25,554 nucleotides of DNA. It comes from a virus. The notes beneath the pieces were generated by a model. The model saw only the letters and a list, made by a program, of their open reading frames with translations, was not told where the DNA came from and did no database searches. Numbering within the stretch: the first letter of the stretch is position 1; each line of letters starts with the position of its first letter. The stretch is taken from positions 1-25,554 of IMG/VR virus record IMGVR_UViG_3300025674_000347; one strand, 5' to 3'. Of the stretch, positions 5,449-11,278 are shown piece by piece. The position numbers and the translations under genes are program-made.

Positions 5449-6066
5449 CTATACCGTTCGAATGATGTAAATGACGCGTCCGATGATCTCGATATTTTGC
5501 CCGTTGTCGTAAATTGTTTGATGGGAAGGATCGGTGCTCGCTGGCTCTAATCGACGCGGTCCCTCGGTGTCGCGATAGCGCTTGAAGGTGGTCTCGGCCC
5601 CCCGGCGCGCCACGACTAGCGTTTTATCGACGGGGAAGGTCTGAGAGTAATCGACCACTATGACCGAGCCTTGCGGTGCCTCTCGATCCATTGAGGTCCC
5701 GACGACGCGAAGCGCGACAAGCGTTGAAGAACTCGACGGGACCGGCACATTTTCGCCATATTCTGCCTCGGCCTCCGCGAAATTACTGGCTGAAGCCCAG
5801 GACACTATGGAGACCATGCGGACAGATGGAAGTGGCGCTGAGATATTGCTGCTTGGCGCTTGCCCCCCCGCCAAAAGGTAGATGTCACTCACTCGGAAGG
5901 CCGCCGCGTAGGCCTTGACCTGGGCGATCGACGGGTTGCGCTTGGCGCTCTCGTGCGCCTGATAGGTGGCGTACGGAATATTAAGCGCCTCGGCTGCGTG
6001 CCGAGCGCTTCTAAAGCCCGCAGCGATCCGCGCCAGCTTTAGCCGCTTGTGTAGATCGGGCTGCAT
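5449..6066 (-). CDS. CI-like repressor (HTH + S24 peptidase)
   Basis: The 205-residue prophage repressor has an N-terminal HTH (residues 5-55: LKLARIAAGFRSARHAAEAL then IPYATYQAHESAKRNPS) and a C-terminal LexA/CI-type S24 domain with the catalytic pair Ser125 (VGTSMDREAPQGS) and Lys162 (ETTFKRYRD), 37 residues apart as usual. It should hold the two early operons silent through the operators at 5412-5433 and 6085-6162. No Ala-Gly or Cys-Gly cleavage pair sits at the usual distance before Ser125; the only one, A66-G67, is 59 residues away. RecA-stimulated self-cleavage is therefore uncertain. Confidence 0.92.
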   Translation of the reverse strand: MQPDLHKRLKLARIAAGFRSARHAAEALNIPYATYQAHESAKRNPSIAQVKAYAAAFRVSDIYLLAGGQAPSSNISAPLPSVRMVSIVSWASASNFAEAEAEYGENVPVPSSSSTLVALRVVGTSMDREAPQGSVIVVDYSQTFPVDKTLVVARRGAETTFKRYRDTEGPRRLEPASTDPSHQTIYDNGQNIEIIGRVIYIIRTV

Positions 6067-6084
6067 GGTCGTGGCGTTGTAGAC

Positions 6085-6162
6085 TGTCCATATGAAATGG
6101 TCAAGCGGGAGGGGAGGGTTTCAATTTTTGTGGACATATAGTGCTTAAATAAGCTATATGTC
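6085..6162. promoter_or_regulatory. divergent immunity control region
   Basis: Elements between the repressor and Cro-like starts: an imperfect inverted repeat TGTCCAT/ATGGTCA (about 6085-6103) before the repressor gene; TTTTTGTGGACATA (6125-6138), matching the left operator; and GACATATAG (6133-6141) with CTATATGTC (6154-6162), a perfect 9-bp inverted repeat around 12 nt whose right arm covers the Cro-like ATG. This is expected of overlapping operators for repressor and Cro. Promoter hexamers are not clear enough to assign. Confidence 0.65.
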
Positions 6163-6382
6163 GATCATGGATGTCGACACGCTCATCAAACAGCTTGGGG
6201 GCGGCAGCTTTATCGCCCGCCGTCTCAATAAGCGGCGCACCGCGATCTCGAACTGGAAGCGCGTTGGGCTGCCCCAGAAGATCAGTGTGCGCGCGGCGCT
6301 TCTTCAGATGGCTGAAGAGACGGCAATGTCGGCGGAAGATCGAGCGGCGATCCGCGACTACCTCAAAGGGCCGCTGCGGTGA
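6158..6382 (+). CDS. Cro-like HTH regulator
   Basis: A 74-residue protein opposite the repressor. The pattern LIKQLGGGSFIARRLNKRRT followed by AISNWKRVGLPQ is a Cro/C1-type helix-turn-helix with the recognition helix at about residues 27-34 (TAISNWKR). The charged C-terminal helix (AEDRAAIRDYLK) may mediate dimer contacts. It should repress the repressor gene and moderate early transcription. ATG 6158 lies in the operator arm and lacks a good ribosome site; ATG 6167 (fourth codon) is the alternative. Its TGA overlaps the GTG of the next gene. Confidence 0.8.
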   Translation: MSIMDVDTLIKQLGGGSFIARRLNKRRTAISNWKRVGLPQKISVRAALLQMAEETAMSAEDRAAIRDYLKGPLR

Positions 6383-6918
6383 GCTTCGCGCGGGACGACG
6401 CCTGGCAGCGAGACCTACGCGACCGGGTCATCGTTCCGTTTTATCAGGAGAGGACGCGTGGTCGGTTCGTGCTGCTGGACGGGCCTGGGCTGGCGAGGGA
6501 ACTCCAGAGGCAGCACGGTGTTGACGCGCTCCTGCAAGCCTCCGATGGTCGCGCGATCGCCATCGAAGAGAAATTAGTCCGCTGGCCAGCGCGGGGTCAC
6601 GCGTACACCAGCTTCGTCCTGGAGACGGCTTCGAATATCAACGCCGGTCGCGAGCGTGACGGGTGGATGCGGACATCAAGCGCGGACTATCTGCTTTACG
6701 GGTTCCAGCAGCCGGACGGGACCGTTGACGCTTACCTGATCGACTTTCCGGCTTTGCGGCGCTGGTTCGAGCCGCTGGAGGAGACGTTCGCGACGTTTGA
6801 GACGCGTAGCACGCCCGACAGCCCAAACAGGTCTGTGGGCCGCGTCGTGCCGATCGCCGACGTTATGCGGAATGTAACGGCCTGGAAGATCGAACTGGGC
6901 CGGGGGGCTCAACCATGA
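6379..6918 (+). CDS. PD-(D/E)XK nuclease-like early protein
   Basis: The 179-residue protein starts with GTG overlapping the Cro-like stop. The core reads HGVDALLQASDGRAIAIEEK, so Asp49 and Glu63-x-Lys65 fit the D...(D/E)xK active site of restriction-like nucleases. It continues with SFVLETASN, GWMRTSSADYLLYGF and AYLIDFPALRRWF, a pattern I know from uncharacterised prophage proteins with this fold. Substrate and role are unknown. A DNA-processing nuclease is likely given the second nuclease-like gene that follows with a 4-nt overlap. Confidence 0.65.
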   Translation: MSFARDDAWQRDLRDRVIVPFYQERTRGRFVLLDGPGLARELQRQHGVDALLQASDGRAIAIEEKLVRWPARGHAYTSFVLETASNINAGRERDGWMRTSSADYLLYGFQQPDGTVDAYLIDFPALRRWFEPLEETFATFETRSTPDSPNRSVGRVVPIADVMRNVTAWKIELGRGAQP

Positions 6919-7229
6919 GTGCGCGCGAGAAAGCTGCCGGGACGCGGTCAGAGATCAAGGTCCGCGACCTGCTGCCGAGTGAATGGAGCGCTGTGCGCGT
7001 CGATCGCCGAGCGGGTCAGCTCGGTGCCGAGACCAGCCACGATCTTGAGGCAACGATCGCCGGTCGAACGGTCGCGATCGAGGTCAAGCGGCGGCGCGGC
7101 GGCGACAAGCAGCTCCGAGCATGGATGCCGCCGGCGGGCATCGTTGTGACGGACGAGCCGCGCGCTGAGCCGGTCGTGCACATGCCTATTTCGACGTTCA
7201 TAGAGCTTGCGGGGGGCGGAAATGACTGA
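6915..7229 (+). CDS. Holliday-junction-resolvase-like PD-(D/E)XK protein
   Basis: A 104-residue protein with the compact layout of Hjc/RecU-type resolvases. The N-terminal helix KAAGTRSEIKVRDLL carries Glu13, then come VRVDRRAGQLGAETSHDLEA with Asp43 and VAIEVKRR with Glu56-x-Lys58. These match the expected E, D and ExK metal-binding residues. A hydrophobic strand GIVVTDE and a C-terminal helix follow. Such enzymes cut four-way junctions formed during replication and recombination. It overlaps both neighbours by a few bases (ATGA at 6915; the initiator ATG at 7222 lies inside its end). Confidence 0.8.
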   Translation: MSAREKAAGTRSEIKVRDLLPSEWSAVRVDRRAGQLGAETSHDLEATIAGRTVAIEVKRRRGGDKQLRAWMPPAGIVVTDEPRAEPVVHMPISTFIELAGGGND

Positions 7230-8244
7230 GGGCACGAGCGAGATCGTGCGCGCGATCCGCGATGACCGAGAGCTGAGCCTGACCCCGGTCGAGCAGCTGG
7301 TGCTGATCTATATCGCGTCGCGACTGCCGAACGCCTATCCGAGCCAGCAGACGCTCGCCGATGAGATCGGCGTGGACGCAAGGACGATCCGGCGTGCTAT
7401 TCGGCGGCTGATCCAGGTCGGTGTTTTGACCGCGCGACCGATGGTGAGCGGCGGCGTCAATGTGTATCAGATACACCTCGATGGCGAGGTGACCCCAGGA
7501 CACCAGTGTCCTACCCCCCCGGACACCCATGTCCTACCCCCCAGGACACCCATGTCCTACCCCCCAGGACACCAGTGTCCTCCTAAGACCCCCTTTAAGA
7601 CCCCAACTAAGACCAAAACTAAGACCAAAGAACTCTCGTCGTTTCACGACGATATTGAGACTGCTTTCGATGCTTGGAACACGATGGCCGAGCGAGCCGG
7701 TCTCCCGACCGTGCAGCTGCGCAGCGACGCTCGCAAGAAAACGCTCTCAAAACGACTTGGAGACGCCGGAGGCCTAGAGGGCTGGCTGGCCGCTCTCGAC
7801 AAGGTAGAGCGCTCGCCATTCCTGCGCGGCGAGCGCGGGTCATGGAAGGCAAGCTTTGAATTTGTCTCAAAGGCCGCGAATTTCGCGAAGATTATGGAGG
7901 GAAATTATGACGACGACAAACGTGGTCCCAATGCGGGACGCAAGCCAACTAACAGCCCGGCAATGGGATCGGCAATGCGAGCTTACCTTGCTGTCATGGC
8001 CAGGCCTGACGATGGAAGTCCAGAGCCGGACGGGCCCGGATGGCCAGATGGATCTCGGCAGCTTGAAAGTTACGATCGGGGCGGAAGCGGATCTAGCGGC
8101 GCTGCGCGAGGTGGTCGAGCAAGCCTGCCTGCCGGCAAGCAGAGAGGCGATCGTGATGGCGGTGACCAAGCTCGCGCTGATCACGGCGCACTCGGAGAAA
8201 TGGGACAAGTACAAGTTGTCGGTCTACGCCGAGGTGCTGGCTGA
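7222..8244 (+). CDS. replication initiator (winged helix, lambda O-like layout)
   Basis: The 340-residue protein has an N-terminal winged HTH (residues 15-75: SLTPVEQLVLIYIASRLP, YPSQQTLADEIGVDARTIRR, AIRRLIQVGVL) like phage replication initiators. A low-complexity linker of Pro/Thr/Lys (about 90-135) is encoded by the iteron DNA. A second domain ends in SPFLRGERGSWKASFEFV and FAKIMEGNYD, a recurrent end motif of phage replication proteins. It should bind the iterons in its own gene and recruit the loader. ATG 7222 has a G-rich ribosome site; an in-frame TTG at 7207 is less likely. After about residue 230 the frame continues 338 nt over the next gene, so the tail may be dispensable or a frameshift may be involved. 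Confidence 0.8.
   Translation: MTEGTSEIVRAIRDDRELSLTPVEQLVLIYIASRLPNAYPSQQTLADEIGVDARTIRRAIRRLIQVGVLTARPMVSGGVNVYQIHLDGEVTPGHQCPTPPDTHVLPPRTPMSYPPGHQCPPKTPFKTPTKTKTKTKELSSFHDDIETAFDAWNTMAERAGLPTVQLRSDARKKTLSKRLGDAGGLEGWLAALDKVERSPFLRGERGSWKASFEFVSKAANFAKIMEGNYDDDKRGPNAGRKPTNSPAMGSAMRAYLAVMARPDDGSPEPDGPGWPDGSRQLESYDRGGSGSSGAARGGRASLPAGKQRGDRDGGDQARADHGALGEMGQVQVVGLRRGAG
7493..7626. other. predicted replication origin: iterons plus A-rich repeats
   Basis: Four iterons repeat with an exact 23-bp period: GGACACCAGTGTCC (7498-7511), GGACACCCATGTCC (7521-7534 and 7544-7557) and GGACACCAGTGTCC (7567-7580), separated by C-runs. The outer two are perfect palindromes. Directly after, TAAGACC occurs four times with an exact 12-bp period (7584, 7596, 7608, 7620) in lower-GC, A-rich DNA. 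An array of palindromic iterons followed by an easily melted block inside the initiator gene is the arrangement of the lambda origin in gene O. Function is inferred. Confidence 0.75.
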
Positions 8245-8422
8245 ATATCCAGGCGACGCCGTCCTAGAAACGCTGCGGAACTGGATAAGGCGAGGCGAGA
8301 AATGGATGCCGACCGTGCCAGATCTGATCGACAGCATCAGGATCAAGGCTCGTAAGCGGCTCGCCGTGCGCGAGGCGGTGGAGCGCGAGACCGAGCGGCG
8401 CGTGCTGAGGGAGATGGGCTGA
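7907..8422 (+). CDS. probable helicase-loader / replication P-like protein
   Basis: A 171-residue, mostly helical protein. The segment from about residue 60 (ADLAALREVVEQACLPAS, MAVTKLALITAHSEKWDKYK, VYAEVLAEYPGDAVLETLRN) and then GEKWMPTVPDLIDSI has the style of phage proteins with the YPxDxxxxAxxxW...KWxPTxxEL pattern, often annotated as P-like helicase loaders. The C-terminus is a charged helix. ATG 7907 is preceded by GGAGGGAA. It begins inside the initiator gene, giving a 338-nt overlap in another frame. Its position right after the initiator supports a loader role. Confidence 0.65.
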   Translation: MTTTNVVPMRDASQLTARQWDRQCELTLLSWPGLTMEVQSRTGPDGQMDLGSLKVTIGAEADLAALREVVEQACLPASREAIVMAVTKLALITAHSEKWDKYKLSVYAEVLAEYPGDAVLETLRNWIRRGEKWMPTVPDLIDSIRIKARKRLAVREAVERETERRVLREMG

Positions 8423-8619
8423 TGGCGAAGAAAAGCACAACAACTGTTGACCTGGAGGCGCTCGCGAAATTGCTTCGCGACCTTGAGCAGCCGTGTCCGG
8501 CGTGCCGATGGCAGGACTGTGACTGGACGGTGCAGTCCACCGATGCAGACCTGATGCGCGCCGATTACCGGGACCGTGCTGCGCGCGTCCTCGACTTTTT
8601 GGAGCTGGACCATGCGTGA
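8422..8619 (+). CDS. 65-residue hypothetical protein with CPAC motif
   Basis: Starts at ATG 8422, overlapping the previous TGA (TGATG). The N-terminus is polar, then comes LLRDLEQPCPACRWQDCDWT, with Cys-x-x-Cys and a further Cys that could bind a metal, and a helical end VLDFLELDHA. No family recognised. It is embedded in the replication block with overlaps on both sides, so it is probably co-translated with its neighbours. Confidence 0.65.
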   Translation: MAKKSTTTVDLEALAKLLRDLEQPCPACRWQDCDWTVQSTDADLMRADYRDRAARVLDFLELDHA

Positions 8620-9130
8620 CCCGATCGTCCAGCAGCTGATCGATCAGCACCTCCAGCGCGCTGAGGAAGGCCGCCGGCGTTTCGGCGGCACGATGGATCA
8701 GAACACGATGCCGCCGATCCAGCTGATTAAAGAGGCGATAGAGGAAGCGATGGACCTCTGTGTGTATTTGCAGGCAGCGGTCGTCAAGCTGGAGGCCGCT
8801 GATCGGGCAAAGGCCTGGAAGCCGCCGGCGGATCTGGAGCGGCTGATCGGTGTCGTCTCTGACTACTATCAGGTTTCGGAGGCGTTGCTGCGCGGTTACA
8901 GCAGGAGCGCTGATATAGCGCTGCCTCGACACGTCGCGATCCATCTCGGCAGGACGCGGCTCGGCTTGACCTACGAGGTTCTGGGGGCGGCGTTCAAGCG
9001 CGATCGCACGTCCGTCATGCACGCGTGTCGGCGGATCGAGGACCGTTTGCTTTGGCAGGAGGAGCGAGGGCAAACCGATCTGGCGGAGGACATCGAGGCG
9101 ATCTCGGACCAATTGGAATGGCGCTGGTGA
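8612..9130 (+). CDS. MazG-like / DnaA domain IV fusion protein
   Basis: A 172-residue protein; ATG 8612 has GGAG seven bases upstream. Residues 75-148 match the DNA-binding domain IV of DnaA: VVSDYYQVSEALLRGYS, ALPRHVAIHLGRTRLGLTYE, then FKRDRTSVMHACRRIEDRL, close to the DnaA signature (R replaces the usual H in RDHTTV). There is no AAA+ domain. Residues 10-60 (RAEEGRRRFGGTMDQN, then LIKEAIEEAMDLCVYLQ) resemble the helical MazG-like/NTP-pyrophosphohydrolase fold with its E-x-x-E-x-x-x-D pattern. It may bind DnaA-box-like DNA, act in origin control, or compete with host DnaA. Domain IV is firm; the N-terminal call is tentative. Confidence 0.8.
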   Translation: MRDPIVQQLIDQHLQRAEEGRRRFGGTMDQNTMPPIQLIKEAIEEAMDLCVYLQAAVVKLEAADRAKAWKPPADLERLIGVVSDYYQVSEALLRGYSRSADIALPRHVAIHLGRTRLGLTYEVLGAAFKRDRTSVMHACRRIEDRLLWQEERGQTDLAEDIEAISDQLEWRW

Positions 9131-9390
9131 GAAGGTGGCTCCCGATCGCGATGCAAGACTTGAGCGGCAATGGTGACGTGTCGTGGCGGGCGATCACTGA
9201 CGCGCCCATGACGATCGCGGAGGCTCGTCGCGCATATGACGCTGGAACGCACGAGATGGCTCAGCGTCGGGCGGGGAGCGGGATGCAGCTGGTGATCATT
9301 GAGCGCCGGCAGAGGTGCCGGCCTCGTCACTACTTCGCGGAGCGACGCGGCGAGAAGTTCGACCTATGGCTAAAACAAGAAACCCGCTAG
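9118..9390 (+). CDS. hypothetical early protein
   Basis: A 90-residue protein beginning at ATG 9118 inside the end of the DnaA-domain gene (13-nt overlap). Segments are DAPMTIAEARRAYDAGTHEM, a basic strand MQLVIIERRQRCRPRHYF, and a charged end. The TIAEARRAYDAGTHEM helix looks familiar from small proteins of alphaproteobacterial prophages, but I know no function. A second in-frame ATG at 9151 could be used instead. It overlaps the next gene by 25 nt. Confidence 0.65.
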   Translation: MALVRRWLPIAMQDLSGNGDVSWRAITDAPMTIAEARRAYDAGTHEMAQRRAGSGMQLVIIERRQRCRPRHYFAERRGEKFDLWLKQETR

Positions 9391-9869
9391 ATCCGCCTCC
9401 GCTCCTGATCGAGACGCCGGAGCGCCGCCAGCATTCTCCCGTCGTCGATCAGGCTATGCGTCCGAAAGCCGGGAAGGCGGTCGAGACGGTGCGCAGGGTG
9501 CTGTTCGAGCACCCACTCGACGTAATGCTACACCGAGCTTTGCTGACCGACCCGCAGCATGCCGCCGGGATCAAGGTCCGGCAGTACGCCGAGCTTGCTC
9601 AGCTGCGGTCACGCGTCACGTCCCGCTACGATCAGAGCGCTGGCATCGCGGCCGGCCCGGAAGCGGAGGCTCATGCGCGGGAGATGCTGCGCGAGGCTCT
9701 GCAACCGCTCGACGCCAGGGAGCGCAGCGTGGTGCTGGGATGCTGCGCGCACGGCGAGTGGCCGGGGGTGTGGGCGTTACGGCGGCATTGGCCGACCGAA
9801 AAGCGGACGCCGATCGAGGCTCTGCGCAGCGGGCTGTCAGACATCGCCGTCCGGTGGCGGATCACCTAG
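9366..9869 (+). CDS. DUF6456-like protein, possible regulator
   Basis: A 167-residue protein from ATG 9366. An N-terminal extension is followed by KAVETVRRVLFEHPLDVML. The second half has AGIKVRQYAELAQLRSRVTS, a linker, then LREALQPLDARERSVVLGCC and WALRRHWPTEKRTPIEALRS with a final SDIAVRW. That layout resembles the DUF6456 family of alphaproteobacterial and phage proteins, where a helical end is preceded by LD..ERxVL. As last gene of the rightward early block it could be a late-gene regulator, which is a guess. The 3' end overlaps the convergent HTH gene by 33 nt. Confidence 0.55.
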   Translation: MAKTRNPLDPPPLLIETPERRQHSPVVDQAMRPKAGKAVETVRRVLFEHPLDVMLHRALLTDPQHAAGIKVRQYAELAQLRSRVTSRYDQSAGIAAGPEAEAHAREMLREALQPLDARERSVVLGCCAHGEWPGVWALRRHWPTEKRTPIEALRSGLSDIAVRWRIT

Positions 9870-10049
9870 CCATGCGGCGCGCTGCTCCGGCGTCATGATC
9901 TCCAGAGCGTCGATCAGGGCGGTCAAATTGCGGCTGCTATTCGCGGAAGCCTTGGCGACGGCGCGCCATGTCACGCCGAGCCGCTGCGCCAGCTGCTTGG
10001 CCGTGATGTCCAGCGCCTGCAGGCGCATTGTGAGGTCATGTCTTGTCAT
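9837..10049 (-). CDS. small HTH repressor
   Basis: A 70-residue protein on the opposite strand from its neighbours. LTMRLQALDITAKQLAQRL followed by GVTWRAVAKASAN is a classic phage/plasmid helix-turn-helix, and the rest is a short helix (LTALIDALEIMTPEQRAAWLG). ATG 10049 was chosen because the HTH begins right after it; the longer frame to 10142 runs through promoter DNA. It probably regulates the divergent rightward promoter and itself via the repeats at 10085-10130. Its tail overlaps the gene ending at 9869 in antisense. Confidence 0.8.
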   Translation of the reverse strand: MTRHDLTMRLQALDITAKQLAQRLGVTWRAVAKASANSSRNLTALIDALEIMTPEQRAAWLGDPPPDGDV

Positions 10050-10084
10050 GTCGGTAGATATAAGCGCGCGCAGAAAAATGTCAA

Positions 10085-10133
10085 AAAAGTTCATGTATCT
10101 CTCTTGATAATGCCCCAAAAGTTCATATATACA
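10085..10133 (+). promoter_or_regulatory. promoter with duplicated operator
   Basis: AAAAGTTCATGTAT (10085-10098) and AAAAGTTCATATAT (10117-10130) are direct repeats with one mismatch, spaced 32 bp (about three helical turns). A near-consensus promoter overlaps the second copy: TTGATA (10104-10109) with TATATA at 10126 (16-nt spacer) or TATACA at 10128 (18-nt spacer), reading right toward 10181. The flanking HTH gene at 9837-10049 is the likely repressor. The remaining bases to 10180 are leader. Confidence 0.75.
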
Positions 10134-10180
10134 GTGTGTCAACAGGGGCGGGAAGGCCCGACCCAGTAAGGGAGAAAACC

Positions 10181-10441
10181 ATGAAGACGCTGCAAGATCT
10201 TATCGCCGATACCTACGCGGCTGACGAAACGACGTTTTATGTCTTCTGCGATGGCGGCAACGGCTCCAGCTTTGGCCAAGCCGGGCAGACGGTGACATAC
10301 GACAAGGAGGACGCGGAAGCCTACGGCCATCTCGTCATGCGCCCGACCGCCGCTCACCGGGCGGACGATGGCACCGCATGCGCTTACGCGAGCGAGTGGG
10401 TCGATGGCGAGAACGGCTATCGGTTTCAGGTGCGTTTCTGA
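10181..10441 (+). CDS. hypothetical protein
   Basis: An 86-residue acidic protein from ATG 10181 with GGGAG upstream. It begins MKTLQDLIADTYAADETTFY; aromatic and glycine-rich segments (VFCDGGNGSSFGQAGQ) suggest a small beta-rich fold, and it ends in GENGYRFQVRF. I do not recognise it. It is the first gene after the promoter at 10104-10131. Its leader is almost copied in front of the next gene (see 10449-10473). Confidence 0.65.
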   Translation: MKTLQDLIADTYAADETTFYVFCDGGNGSSFGQAGQTVTYDKEDAEAYGHLVMRPTAAHRADDGTACAYASEWVDGENGYRFQVRF

Positions 10442-10448
10442 CCCCGCC

Positions 10449-10473
10449 CCCAGTAAGGGAGAAAGACCATGAA
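10449..10473 (+). repeat. duplicated ribosome-site leader, second copy
   Basis: CCCAGTAAGGGAGAAA followed by GACCATGAA just before and across the start of the gene at 10469 repeats the leader at 10162-10185, which differs only by lacking one G. The block includes the ribosome site GGGAG and both ATG codons. It may be a past duplication or a shared translational control element. Confidence 0.7.
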
Positions 10474-10798
10474 AACCATCACAATCAACAACAAGCAGCA
10501 CCACATTTCCGCAGCTTTAGAGCGCGCCATCATGCGAGCCAGCGTTGCCGGTCCGCTTGCCATCAGCGACTTTGAGGAAGGCGTCGGGCGCAACCGCAAA
10601 AACCCTGTCGCCGCAGCGCGCAATTTGGCGGAGCAAACGGCTGGCGCACTGACCGTTGCCCTCGTTTGGCGGGCGTCGTCGAAGATCCCCGCGAGGTGCT
10701 TAAAAGCGCGGCCTCGCGTGCAAAAGTGGATATTGCCGAACACGCGCCGGATCAACCTCGTGCTCAAGAAGCTGCGCGCGGCGGGCGAAAAGTCGTAA
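10469..10798 (+). CDS. hypothetical basic protein
   Basis: A 109-residue strongly basic protein that begins MKTITINNKQHHISAALERA. A central helix-rich part (AISDFEEGVGRNRKNPVAAA) and a C-terminus dense in Arg/Lys (KARPRVQKWILPNTRRINLV) suggest nucleic-acid contact. No family recognised. The ribosome site is the second copy of the GGGAGAAA leader. It belongs to the small operon driven from 10104-10131. Confidence 0.6.
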   Translation: MKTITINNKQHHISAALERAIMRASVAGPLAISDFEEGVGRNRKNPVAAARNLAEQTAGALTVALVWRASSKIPARCLKARPRVQKWILPNTRRINLVLKKLRAAGEKS

Positions 10799-10814
10799 CC
10801 TTTGGGAGGATGAC

Positions 10815-11033
10815 ATGAGCAATTTTGCGATCGCCGAATTTAACGAATACCGCACCGTCGCGGATCTTTTGTGGCATGCTCGCAAGCGCGCCGACGAGGC
10901 CGTGACAGCTTTTGGCTACACGCAAGGCCGACCCGGCATCTGCTTCGATGATGTCGCGCGCCAACTGGAGGACATGCTCGCGGATCTACAGCCGACGATC
11001 GATCGCTTGGCGGAGGATACCGCCGAGGACTAG
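10815..11033 (+). CDS. hypothetical acidic protein
   Basis: A 72-residue acidic, helical protein with GGGAGG upstream of ATG 10815. It reads EFNEYRTVADLLWHARKRAD and ends in a heptad-like segment DVARQLEDMLADLQPTIDRL followed by an acidic tail, so a short coiled coil is plausible. No recognised family. Last gene before the terminator-rich gap. Confidence 0.65.
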   Translation: MSNFAIAEFNEYRTVADLLWHARKRADEAVTAFGYTQGRPGICFDDVARQLEDMLADLQPTIDRLAEDTAED

Positions 11034-11092
11034 ATGCTGTTGACAGCTCGGATCTCGAACTGTATCTTGTGTTTATCTCTATAACTCCGATG

Positions 11093-11120
11093 AAGCCCTG
11101 GCCCCGCCGGGGCTTTGTCG
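11093..11120 (+). terminator. rho-independent terminator
   Basis: GCCCC (11101-11105) and GGGGC (11109-11113) form a tight stem around 3 nt, or AAGCCC/GGGCTT can pair more widely. TTTGTCGTTTG follows. It lies 60 bases after the stop at 11033 and would end the small operon beginning at 10181. The U-tract is interrupted, so efficiency is uncertain. Confidence 0.6.
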
Positions 11121-11139
11121 TTTGTGGGGATGGTAGCCA

Positions 11140-11278
11140 GATCCGCCTGCTAAGAATGGTGGGTCGGTCCTTTCTTGGTGCTGACGTGAAAGCCCCGATC
11201 CTCCTGCAAAAAATACTGGGTCGGGACTTTGAAATTAAAGCCCCGATCCGCTGCCAAAAAATACTGGGTCGGGGCTTT
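11140..11278 (+). repeat. three tandem hairpin repeats before the late genes
   Basis: Three related units begin at GATCC (11140, 11197, 11245) and end at GGGTCGG(N)(N)CTTT: 11140-11173, 11189-11230 and 11237-11278. Units 2 and 3 share the stem AAAGCCCCGATCC with its GU-tolerant partner and the loop core CAAAAAATACT. Unit 1 is degenerate and has lost the left part of the stem. Only unit 3 has a good U-tract. The gap 11034-11298 otherwise holds no gene I would call. Confidence 0.75.

Noticed and set aside
8264-9112. 282-codon minus-strand frame opposite the loader and DnaA-domain genes
   Set aside because: Antisense of three well-supported overlapping genes; composition typical of shadow frames.
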